64,000 nucleotides of DNA, from the NCBI GenBank assembly GCA_963675135.1, contig OY776122.1, positions 19,594,881 through 19,658,880 of the forward strand, in the 5' to 3' direction. The position numbers and the translations under genes were made by a program. The first letter of the stretch is position 1, and the number at the start of each line of letters is the position of its first letter. This DNA comes from Galeopsis tetrahit. Its lineage: Eukaryota > Streptophyta > Magnoliopsida > Lamiales > Lamiaceae. A model generated the notes under the pieces. It ran no database searches and was not told where the DNA came from. It saw only the letters and a program-made list of their open reading frames with translations. Shown here piece by piece: positions 56,216-64,000 of this stretch.

Positions 56216-56508
56216 TATTATATTTAACAAAAAATACATAACTTAACACATTCATAATTCTAGACATACCAATATTAAAAGATTCATATTACTAACTAGT
56301 AAGAAGAAAAAAATTGAGAATGAATCACACGGAACACACAATTCAATTGATAGATACAATCACACTCAATAAACATATGAATGCATCAACACAACGATGG
56401 CCACAAAGAAAATAATAAAGCTGATGCAATTTTATGATGTTTTGTTCTCCAATTCTCCACTCATTTAAGTTTCTAAATATAAATTTTATTTTTCAATTAG
56501 ATTGGGGG

Positions 56509-56564
56509 TTTAGGGTTTAGGGTTTAGGGTTTAGGGTTTAGGGTTTAGGGTTTAGGGTTTAGGG
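56509..56564 (+). repeat. Interstitial telomeric repeat (TTTAGGG)8
   Basis: Eight perfect TTTAGGG units preceded by GGGGG, inside AT-rich DNA. This is the Arabidopsis-type plant telomere repeat. Confidence 0.95.
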
Positions 56565-56888
56565 TAACTTGTATGTAACTTGTACGCATACGTGCCTAAA
56601 ACAAGGGAGTGTGAATTTATTAAAACAAGGAGGGTAAATAGAAAATTTGGATCCAATTACATGTATGTAACTGGTACACGTATTTGATGAATTCCACATT
56701 GAATATTATCTCACGTATTTGAATTTGAATGTAACAAAGTTGAGGACTTAGGGGAAAGAATTTAATCGTGTATATAGTTGAATTATCGAGGGAAAAACTA
56801 ATTAAAAAAAATAATAATAATAATAGAACTGATTATCTTCATTTATGTGTGGGGATATATATACATATTCAAGTTTTATAAGTACTAA
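56565..56888. other. Non-coding stretch
   Basis: No coding seen. An AAT microsatellite lies near 56807-56824. Confidence 0.4.
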
Positions 56889-57856
56889 CTATAGTAGTGT
56901 AAGACCCGCGTAAAGGTTAAAATAAATTTATAATATATTTTAATTTTAATTTATTTAAAAAAATTAAATCTTATTGTTGAATTGTTGGAGTAATTTTAGT
57001 AAAAAAAAAAATCAAATATTATTTTTGGAGTAATTTTAGGAAATAGGAAGATAGATAAGATTAAATTTATTAATTTTATAGAGATTGTTGAAATTATAAA
57101 ATATTATTGTTGGTTGGAGAAATTTTAGGAAAAAAATATCAAATTTATTGTTGGAGTAATTTTAGAAATAAGATTAAAATTAAATTGGGGTAATTGTTGG
57201 AATCGTGCACATATTGTTGAAGATATATACAGTAATGATACAAATATTATTAAAAAAAATCAAATCTTATTGTCGAATTGTTGGTATAATTTTAGGAAAA
57301 ATATATACTGTAATGGTACAAATATTATTTAAAAAAAAATTGAAGTAATTTTAGGAAATAGAAAGATAGATAAGATTAAATTTATTAATTTTATAGATGG
57401 ATTGTTGGATTTATAAAATATTATTGTTTGTAGAGAGAAATTTTAGAAAAAAAAAAAACAAATGTTATTGTTGGAGTAATTTTAGGAATAAGATTAAAAT
57501 TAAATTTATTTAGATATTATTAAGATAAGATTAAATTTATTTAACTTAGATTTAAAAAAATTAAAGGCAAAATAACATACATATAACGTAGACCTTGAAA
57601 ACAAACTAAATTACTAAATAAATAAAATTAAATTTATTGTTGGAGTATTTAAATATTATTAAGATAGAGACAATTAATTGTTTGTTGGAGTAATTTTAGA
57701 AAAATGATTATGACAATTAAGATGGATTTAAAAAAAAGTAAAAAGATCGAAATATCAAATTTTATATTTATTATTGGAGTATTTAAATATTATTAAGATA
57801 GATAGATACGATTAAATTTATTAATTTTATAGACGAATTGTTGAAATTATAAAATA
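56889..57856. repeat. Degenerate repeats with a decayed Helitron-type end
   Basis: CTATAGTAGTGTAAGACCCG (56889 on) resembles the Helitron end at 57857 but has lost the second hairpin arm. From ~56940 three imperfect copies of a ~300-base unit follow. Each contains AGATAAGATTAAATTTATTA or a close variant, then ATTTTATAGA and GAAATTATAAAATA or similar. Confidence 0.55.
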
Positions 57857-57890
57857 CTAGTGTAGAACCCGCGTTTTACGCGGGGTTGAA
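57857..57890 (-). mobile_element. Helitron 3' end in minus orientation
   Basis: On the minus strand a perfect 7-bp stem CCCGCGT...ACGCGGG (57868-57884) is followed by TTCTACACTAG and then T. This is a canonical Helitron terminus. The element body should extend to higher coordinates; its TC end was not located. The interrupted flank GAAATTATAAAATA is found uninterrupted near 57085. Confidence 0.75.
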
Positions 57891-58547
57891 ATAAATGAAA
57901 TAATATATTTTAATTTATTAATTAATTTTAAAAAATCTTTAAAAATATGTATACATTTATAAGTTTATTATTCTGGTGCAAAAAAAAAAGTTTGTTATTC
58001 CATTGAAAAAAATTAAATATTGTAAAAATTAAATTACGTACTTAGAAACATTGAATGTTTAATGCTTGTAAGTTGTTTTTCTCTCGTTTCAGTGTCAAAA
58101 TTGGCATAAAAAATCTTTAAATTTTAAAAAATAATTTAAATCGTAATCTATTTTTTTTCTCTCTATCATAAAAATGAAAGAGAAATTTGAAACAATCTAT
58201 ATTGGACTTAAATCATGATACAAAAGTGGTTGAATTACAATTCTGAAAATTTAGAAGAATTGTGACATGTGACACTACAAATGTTTACAACAAATATATG
58301 ATATAAAGATTATGAATAAGATATTTAATGAAAAAATATCATTACTTGAATATGATTACTTTCACCTATAATAATAGTTTAGGTGTTTAAAATAATTTTA
58401 GATAAGTTAAAAACTTATGATAGAGAAAAGTGTGATGTAACTTGCTCCTTCTTGAACTGAATTCTCAATATTTCAAATTATAATATTAATTTTATTTATT
58501 TTATAATAAATATATAATGAGAAATTTATATAACATTTGTTTTAGAG
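57891..58547. other. AT-rich stretch, probably Helitron body
   Basis: No coding or repeat recognised. Assigned to the minus-strand Helitron only by position. Confidence 0.35.
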
Positions 58548-59535
58548 AAAATTTTATAAATGGTTCTCTAACTTTATCATTCGCAGAAGGTCATGTAACT
58601 TTTTACTTTGTCAATTTTAGTTTTTTTTTTTCTCAACTTTGGTCCTTTCAATCTCATTTTTTATCCTTCAAGTTCAATTTTAGTGTTTCAAGTTTAATTT
58701 CATCATTTCAATTCAATTTTAGTCCAATTAACTGGAATATAACATATGCATTTCATTTGACAATTTTTTTTTACGTTTTTGACACATCATCCGCCACGTA
58801 ATCGGTTATGAATGGAAATATGAGTAATTTTTTTTATGTTCCATATAATCAAATTTTTATTTATGATAAAATATATATACTTTTGTATTTTTATTTAAAT
58901 TAAATTAATTAAAGAAAAAGGAAGTGATATGGAGTATTTAATTAAAAAAAAAAAACTATTGCAATGAAACAAATTAAAACATAAAATTCAATTACATATT
59001 AATACTAAAATCATGCATATTTTAATATTTAATCTTTCATAATTGAAAATTATTTTTAAGTTCATCTTATGTATTTTTAAACTAATTAATTATTTGAGAG
59101 CTCGTAGGTAAGATAACTCGCAGTGTCATATTCTTGTGTATTGATGATAGAGTTTAGACCCCAAATATATAAAATATATATTCTCAATATTAAATTAAAA
59201 AATAATTATAATTATTTAATACTATAAAATTAATAAAAAAATCATATTATATTAAATATCACTTTTATTTTTCTCCAAACTTCATATGTGTTAAAAATGT
59301 GGAAAAAAAAAGTCACGTAAAATACATATGTTCTACTCCAGTTAGTAGGATTTAAATTGGATTAAAATGACTGAAATTGGACTTTTGAGGATCAAAATTG
59401 ATAGTAAAATGACAAATATTGAAATTATGAGGATCAGAGTTGAGACTAAAAAGACTAAATTTGATAAAGTAAAAAAGTTAAAGGATCTTTTATGGATTCA
59501 GACAAAGTTATAGGACCATTTATAAATTTATCTCA
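58548..59535. mobile_element. Long terminal-inverted-repeat element (~990 bp)
   Basis: A left arm of ~230 bases starting near TTTATAAATGGTTCTCTAAC pairs with an inverted right arm ending near GGACCATTTATAAATTTATC. Both arms hold matching AACTTTTTTACTTT.TCAATTTTAGT-like and CAACTTTGGTCCT-like stretches and end inwards at AACTGGAATA / TACTCCAGTTAG. The centre is AT-rich with no transposase. Ends and target duplication are not sharp; hAT or Mutator affiliation cannot be decided. Confidence 0.65.
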
Positions 59536-59844
59536 TTTATTTTATGTAACAAATTATGGAAATTTATAAATTTATCTCATTTATTTTGTTTAACAAATTT
59601 ATTTCATTTATAATAAAATTATGGAAATGTAAATAATTAAATTATGCAAAAATGATAAAGGGATTAATTGTTACGTTATGAATAGAAAATAACAATAAAT
59701 TAACTAAATTTCCATAAAAAAGGCTAAATATATATTCGAAATTTGCTTATAAAAAATGGTTTGAAATAGTCAATTTGACATTAATGAAGTTATAGAACCA
59801 CATAATTTTAGGACGTAATTAAATATTACTTATAAAATTATATA
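59536..59844. other. AT-rich spacer
   Basis: Two near copies of AAATTTATCTCATTTATTTT followed by TAACAAAT lie at about 59527 and 59569. No coding. Confidence 0.4.
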
Positions 59845-60051
59845 TAATAGGGAATAATAATATAGAAATAATATATAATAGCAAATAATAATATAGGAAT
59901 AATATATTTTAATTTGGTCCATATCTTTGTATATATGGTTGTTATATTTACCTTAATTATATTTACCTTAATTATCTCTTTGTAAATACTCTTATAAATA
60001 GTGAATCATTCCTATCACCTCATTAACGGTGATCACATACCTATTCTCACA
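59845..60051 (+). repeat. Element E 5' LTR (start uncertain)
   Basis: The right end CTATTCTCACA abuts the primer-binding site. The LTR part TTGTAAATACTCTTATAAAT and CATTAACGGTGATCA resembles the LTR remnant at 44560-44640. The left end is hidden in AATAATATA repeats and is estimated only. Confidence 0.5.
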
Positions 60052-60060
60052 TGGTATCAG
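60052..60060 (+). promoter_or_regulatory. Primer-binding site of element E
   Basis: TGGTATCAG directly after the LTR end; initiator tRNA-Met type. Confidence 0.85.
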
Positions 60061-60126
60061 TTTGACTCATCGAAACCCTAATTTTCTCTCTAAAGCCTCA
60101 CGCTAAATTTCTTCCTTTCCCTCCTC

Positions 60127-63100
60127 ATGGCGGCGGCGGCTCCTACTCCCCCCACCATACCTATCAATGTTTTGGTTCATCTCTTAACAATCAATTTGTC
60201 ATCCTCCAACTACCTCATCTGGCGTAATCAGGTGGTCCCGGTCCTGTCAAGTCATGATCTTATCTCTCACGTTCTTGGCACGACACCCGCTCCAGCGAAA
60301 TCGATCACCACGTCTGGTGAATCGGCTCCAAACCCAGCCTACATCGCTTGGTTTGAGAAGGATCAGAAGATCCTTAGTCTTCTTCTTTCCTCACTTTCTG
60401 AAGAAGCCATGGCCGAGGTCATCGGCTGTGACACCTCGCGCTCCGTCTGGGCCGCCCTCGAGGCTGCCTACAGTCACACCTCGGTCTCCCGTATTACTCA
60501 ACTGCGAAATCAGCTCCTCTCCCTTCGTCCTGGATCCACTTCCGTCGACGACTTCAGCAAGAAGTTTCGTGCTCTCTGCGATCAACTCGCCTCCATTGGT
60601 AAGCCTGTTGATGATGACGACAAATGTCATTGGTTTCTTACCGGTCTTGGCCCCCAGTTTGCTGGCTTCTCTGACACTCGCATGGCTATGTCGCCCATGC
60701 CTACTTTTCGGGATCTGATCCATCAAGCCTTAAACTATGACCAGTTTACTCGTTCGATGGACTCCTCGTCCTCGCCCGTTCCAGCATTCTTTGTTTCTTC
60801 TCGCTCGGGTAAACCTTCTCGCCCTGGCCCCAAATCTCGTAACTTCTCCCCTCAGAATTCTGGTGGCCAGGCGACCACTAGATCCTCGGCTGGTGGGTCG
60901 GCTTCTGCTCGCCGTCCTCCTACCTGCCAGATATGCCGACAACAAGGCCATTATGCCAACCGCTATGCTCGCTCTGCCCCCTCAGCGGCAAACCTTGCCC
61001 ATGCTCTTGACTCTCAGTGTCAAATCTCGCAGCCTCCGGCCTCTGATTGGTTCCTTGATAGCGGTGCGTCAGCTCACATGACTCCTCGCTCTGCTGATCT
61101 GGACAATCCTCACCCGTATTCTGGTAACGATAATGTTATTGTTGCTAATGGTTCTACTATTCCAATCACTCATGTTGGGTCGTGTTCGGTTAATAAGGAT
61201 GTTCGTCTGTTAGATGTGCTCGTCGTACCACATCTTACTAAGAAACTGTTATCCATCAGTAAGCTTACTTCAGATTTTCCTGTTGATGTTTTGTTTACTA
61301 ATGACTCGTTTGTCATTCAAAATCGGGCGACCAAGCAACCCTTGGCGAGGGGTCGGCATAGTCGAGGACTCTATGCCCTGGAGCAGGGTACTCCAGCCTT
61401 GGTCGCTGCTTTACGGAGCTCGTCGTTGAAGGCTTCTTTTGAGTGTTGGCATCGTAGATTAGGTCATGTTCCTATTTCTCTTATTAATTTGTTGAATAAA
61501 TTGGGCTTGCTGTCCCTTACTTCTGTTTTGCCCAAACCGGGCTTATGTACTCCATGTCAGTTGGCTAAGAGTAAACACTTATCTTTTGCAATAAATGAGA
61601 AGCGAGCATCTCGTGTTTTGGATTTAGTTCATTGTGATCTTTGGGGACCTGCCCCTGTTGCGTCGAATGATGGTTTTAAATACTATGTCATATTTGTGGA
61701 TGATTTTTCCAGATTCACTTGGCTTTATCCTCTGCACACCAAGTCTGATTTCTACGATGTGTTTGTTCGGTTTCACACCTTTGTTTGCAATCAGTTTTCC
61801 ACTTCTCTTAAGGCATTCCAGAGTGATGGTGGCACTGAGTTTGTTAATGGTCGTGTTCGCGGATTTCTTGCCGACCATGGCATCCACCATCGCATCTCAT
61901 GTCCTTACACTCCTCAGCAGAATGGTCGCGCTGAACGCAAACATCGCCATGTCACTGAAACTGGGCTATCTCTGTTGTTTCAGGCGAGCGTGCCCGCCCA
62001 CTTCTGGGTTGATGCCTTTTCCACGGCTGTCTACATTATCAACAGACTGCCCACGCCTGTTCTTGGGGACATGTCGCCCTTTCAAGTTTTATTCGGCTCT
62101 GCTCCGAACTTTGCCAACTTCAGGACCTTTGGCTGTCGGGTATTTCCATACCTTCGTGACTATGCTCTCCACAAGCTTGCTCCTCGCAGTGCTCCGTGCA
62201 TATTTATGGGTTACAGTTCCTCTCATAAGGGGTTTCGGTGTTACGATCCGATCGCTTCCCGCTTCTACACTACTCGTCATGCTCAGTTTGATGAATCTGT
62301 GTTCCCGTTCTCGGCTTCTCCTGTTCCATCCTCGCCTGTTGACTCCCTTGAGATTAACTCATTCGTGGAACCATCGGCTGCTGCTCGCCATTCTCCTTGT
62401 GGTCTCTGCCCTGACCCACCAGACATGATCATGCCCCCTGCTTGCCCAGTAGCTCCGCAACCTCCTACTCGCCCTGCAGTTCAGCAGCCCCCTGCTCGCC
62501 CAGCAGCTCCGCAGCCTCCTGCTCGCCCAGCAGTACATCAGCCCCCTGCTCGCCCACTTCCTGCCTCGACTCACCCCATGGTTACTCGTGCCAGATCTGG
62601 GATATTCAAGCCTCGACACATTGCCGACATTGCGACCACCGGTCTCCTGACCGCCCTCTCGGTCTCTGATGAGCCTAAGGTCTTCAAATCGGCACTTAAG
62701 CATCCACACTGGTTAGCTGCAATGCAATCTGAGCTCGATGCCCTGCATGTTAATCAAACTTGGGAGCTCGTTCCTCGTCCTTCCTCCACAAACATTGTTG
62801 GTTCAAAATGGGTCTTTCGCACCAAATTTCATGCGGATGGTTCTGTTGATCGCTACAAAGCTCGCCTAGTCGCCCAGGGTTTCTCGCAGGTTCCCGGCAT
62901 TGACTTCTCGCACACCTTCAGTCCAGTTGTCAAGGCCGCTACTGTTCGCATCATACTGTGTCTGGCTGTTCGGCATCAGTGGCACATGCACCAACTCGAT
63001 GTAAACAATGCCTTTCTCCATGGAAAGTTGACGAACATTGTTTACATGGCTCAACCTCCTGGATTTGTTGATCCTCGCTTTCCCGACCATGTTTGTCGCC

Positions 63101-64000
63101 TCAAGAAGGCATTATATGGTCTTCGGCAAGCTCCTCTCGCCTGGTTTGTTCGCTTCAGTGACTTTCTGAAAACCTTGGGTTTTCTATGCAGCCGAGCAGA
63201 TCCCTCGCTTTTCTACTTCAAACGTGGTACAGTCACCCTTTACCTCTTGCTTTATGTGGATGACATTATTGTTACAGGGAGCGACCAGCATGCTATTCAG
63301 CGATTTATTCGCCGTGTCAACAAGGAATTTGCGATCAAGGATCTTGGTCGCCTTAGCTACTTCCTTGGCCTTGAGGTCACCCACTCGTCAACTAGTCTCT
63401 TTCTCAGCCAAGCAAAGTATGCTCGCGATGTCCTCTCTCGAGCGGAGTTGCTCGACTCAAAGCCTGTATCCACTCCCCTCGCAGCTGGGGAATCTTTGGT
63501 GAGCTCTGGGGAATCTTTTGCCGACCACACTCTATATCGCTCGCTCGTCGGTGCGCTACAGTATCTAACGATCACTCGTCCTGATCTTTCATATGCTGTG
63601 AATCATGTTAGTCAATTTCTACACTCGCCGACCACCGACCACTTCCTCGCGGTCAAAAGGATCCTCAGATATGTTAAGGGCACTATCAATTATGGGCTCT
63701 CCTTTAGTCGGATTGGTGACTACTCGCTCGTTGGTTATTCGGATGCGGATTGGGCGCGTTGCACTGAAACTCGTCGCTCCACTTATGGTTACTCGATTTT
63801 CTTAGGTGGAAACTTAATCTCTTGGAGTGCGAAGAAACAACCCACTGTTGCTCGCTCGAGCTGTGAATCCGAGTATAGGGCACTCGCGAACACAGCCCAA
63901 GAAATTATTTGGGTTACTCAACTTCTTCGGGAGCTTGGTCAACTTCCTTCCTCGACTCCAACCCTGCTTTGTGATAACAAGAGTGCCTTGTTTTGGAGTC
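60127..64000 (+). CDS. gag-pol: Element E gag-pol polyprotein, open to the right edge (Ale/Retrofit-type copia)
   Basis: I read every codon from ATG 60127 to 64000 and found no stop, giving 1291 codons; the C-terminal end of RNase H lies outside the window. Gag has an LSSSNYLIWRNQV start region. The zinc knuckle at residues 267-280 reads CQICRQQGHYANRY, with Tyr in place of the last Cys. Protease D311 is in DSGASAHMT. The integrase zinc finger starts at H442 with its Cys pair at 474 and 477. The catalytic triad D504, D567, E603 has 35-residue spacing. A Pro-rich repeat follows (~775-815). RT has QLDVNNAFLHG and YVDD at 1043-1046. RNase H has D1206, E in SCESEY and D1283. QLDVNNAFLHG and FSPVVKAATVR suggest the Ale/Retrofit lineage. 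Coding is GC-richer than its flanks. Confidence 0.92.
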   Translation, partial: MAAAAPTPPTIPINVLVHLLTINLSSSNYLIWRNQVVPVLSSHDLISHVLGTTPAPAKSITTSGESAPNPAYIAWFEKDQKILSLLLSSLSEEAMAEVIGCDTSRSVWAALEAAYSHTSVSRITQLRNQLLSLRPGSTSVDDFSKKFRALCDQLASIGKPVDDDDKCHWFLTGLGPQFAGFSDTRMAMSPMPTFRDLIHQALNYDQFTRSMDSSSSPVPAFFVSSRSGKPSRPGPKSRNFSPQNSGGQATTRSSAGGSASARRPPTCQICRQQGHYANRYARSAPSAANLAHALDSQCQISQPPASDWFLDSGASAHMTPRSADLDNPHPYSGNDNVIVANGSTIPITHVGSCSVNKDVRLLDVLVVPHLTKKLLSISKLTSDFPVDVLFTNDSFVIQNRATKQPLARGRHSRGLYALEQGTPALVAALRSSSLKASFECWHRRLGHVPISLINLLNKLGLLSLTSVLPKPGLCTPCQLAKSKHLSFAINEKRASRVLDLVHCDLWGPAPVASNDGFKYYVIFVDDFSRFTWLYPLHTKSDFYDVFVRFHTFVCNQFSTSLKAFQSDGGTEFVNGRVRGFLADHGIHHRISCPYTPQQNGRAERKHRHVTETGLSLLFQASVPAHFWVDAFSTAVYIINRLPTPVLGDMSPFQVLFGSAPNFANFRTFGCRVFPYLRDYALHKLAPRSAPCIFMGYSSSHKGFRCYDPIASRFYTTRHAQFDESVFPFSASPVPSSPVDSLEINSFVEPSAAARHSPCGLCPDPPDMIMPPACPVAPQPPTRPAVQQPPARPAAPQPPARPAVHQPPARPLPASTHPMVTRARSGIFKPRHIADIATTGLLTALSVSDEPKVFKSALKHPHWLAAMQSELDALHVNQTWELVPRPSSTNIVGSKWVFRTKFHADGSVDRYKARLVAQGFSQVPGIDFSHTFSPVVKAATVRIILCLAVRHQWHMHQLDVNNAFLHGKLTNIVYMAQPPGFVDPRFPDHVCRLKKALYGLRQAPLAWFVRFSDFLKTLGFLCSRADPSLFYFKRGTVTLYLLLYVDDIIVTGSDQHAIQRFIRRVNKEFAIKDLGRLSYFLGLEVTHSSTSLFLSQAKYARDVLSRAELLDSKPVSTPLAAGESLVSSGESFADHTLYRSLVGALQYLTITRPDLSYAVNHVSQFLHSPTTDHFLAVKRILRYVKGTINYGLSFSRIGDYSLVGYSDADWARCTETRRSTYGYSIFLGGNLISWSAKKQPTVARSSCESEYRALANTAQEIIWVTQLLRELGQLPSSTPTLLCDNKSALFWS
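60127..64000 (+). mobile_element. Element E, 5' part of a copia retrotransposon cut by the window edge
   Basis: LTR end, primer-binding site, a 66-base leader and an uninterrupted gag-pol frame. The 3' end and 3' LTR are not in the window, so age and target duplication cannot be read. The relic at 43684-44499 is a dead relative. Confidence 0.9.

Noticed and set aside
58517..58801. 94-codon frame rich in Phe and Ser
   Set aside because: Lies in the left arm of the long inverted-repeat element; composition reflects T-rich DNA.
60254..60718. 154-codon frame inside E gag
   Set aside because: Out-of-frame shadow of the real gag-pol frame, which is open from 60127 to the edge.

Overview
The window is nuclear DNA of a flowering plant, probably a eudicot. 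It is AT-rich, contains Ty1/copia retrotransposons, plant Helitrons, Stowaway, Harbinger, Mutator and hAT-type miniature elements, and an interstitial TTTAGGG tract, and it carries a captured aquaporin exon. I see no intact host gene, no rRNA or tRNA gene and no CRISPR array. The species cannot be named from the sequence.

Positions 1-40956 are one nested stack of LTR retrotransposons. Element A (minus strand, Sirevirus-like, gag / pol / large env-like ORF) lies in a satellite array. Its 3' LTR is just outside the left edge and its 5' LTR is 39180-40956. Element B (plus strand, same family as A, 9243-36520) is inserted in the protease region of A with target duplication CTTTT. Element C (minus strand, a different family with its own env-like ORF, 11461-22023) is inserted in the gag of B with duplication GAGAA. 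Solo LTR D (33498-34937) is inserted in the 3' LTR of B with duplication CTAAG. A and B are coding-defective (frameshifts and nonsense codons). C has an unbroken 1649-residue gag-pol, a 782-residue env-like ORF, LTRs that differ at 5 of 864 positions, a correct primer-binding site, and heat-shock-element-like motifs upstream of its TATA box.

Positions 40957-43223 are a ~157 bp satellite with an inverted block. They are followed by a truncated hAT-like miniature element, a copia RT-RNase H relic (43684-44499) and a decayed Helitron Rep/helicase fragment on the minus strand (44890-46720), itself split by a miniature element.

Positions 46720-60050 are AT-rich and mostly non-coding: minisatellites, a Harbinger-type element (49593-50422), a 3.4 kb Helitron (52252-55693), a Stowaway element (55909-56215), eight TTTAGGG units (56509-56564), a second Helitron 3' end in minus orientation (57857) and a ~1 kb long-inverted-repeat element (58548-59535). 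The 3.4 kb Helitron holds the last exon of a PIP-type aquaporin and an ankyrin-like fragment, and a 201 bp Mutator-like hairpin has jumped into it.

Positions ~59845-64000 hold the 5' part of element E, a copia element of the Ale/Retrofit type. Its gag-pol frame is open from 60127 to the right edge without a stop (1291 codons), with all protease, integrase and RT catalytic motifs present. Its zinc knuckle has lost the last Cys.

The most interesting signals are: a cluster of GCTCTGA(TA) motifs in the 3' untranslated region of A and B, which are complementary to the elements' own primer-binding site; the heat-shock-like U3 of the intact element C; an in-frame stop between gag and pol at the same place in A and B; and the exon-carrying Helitron.
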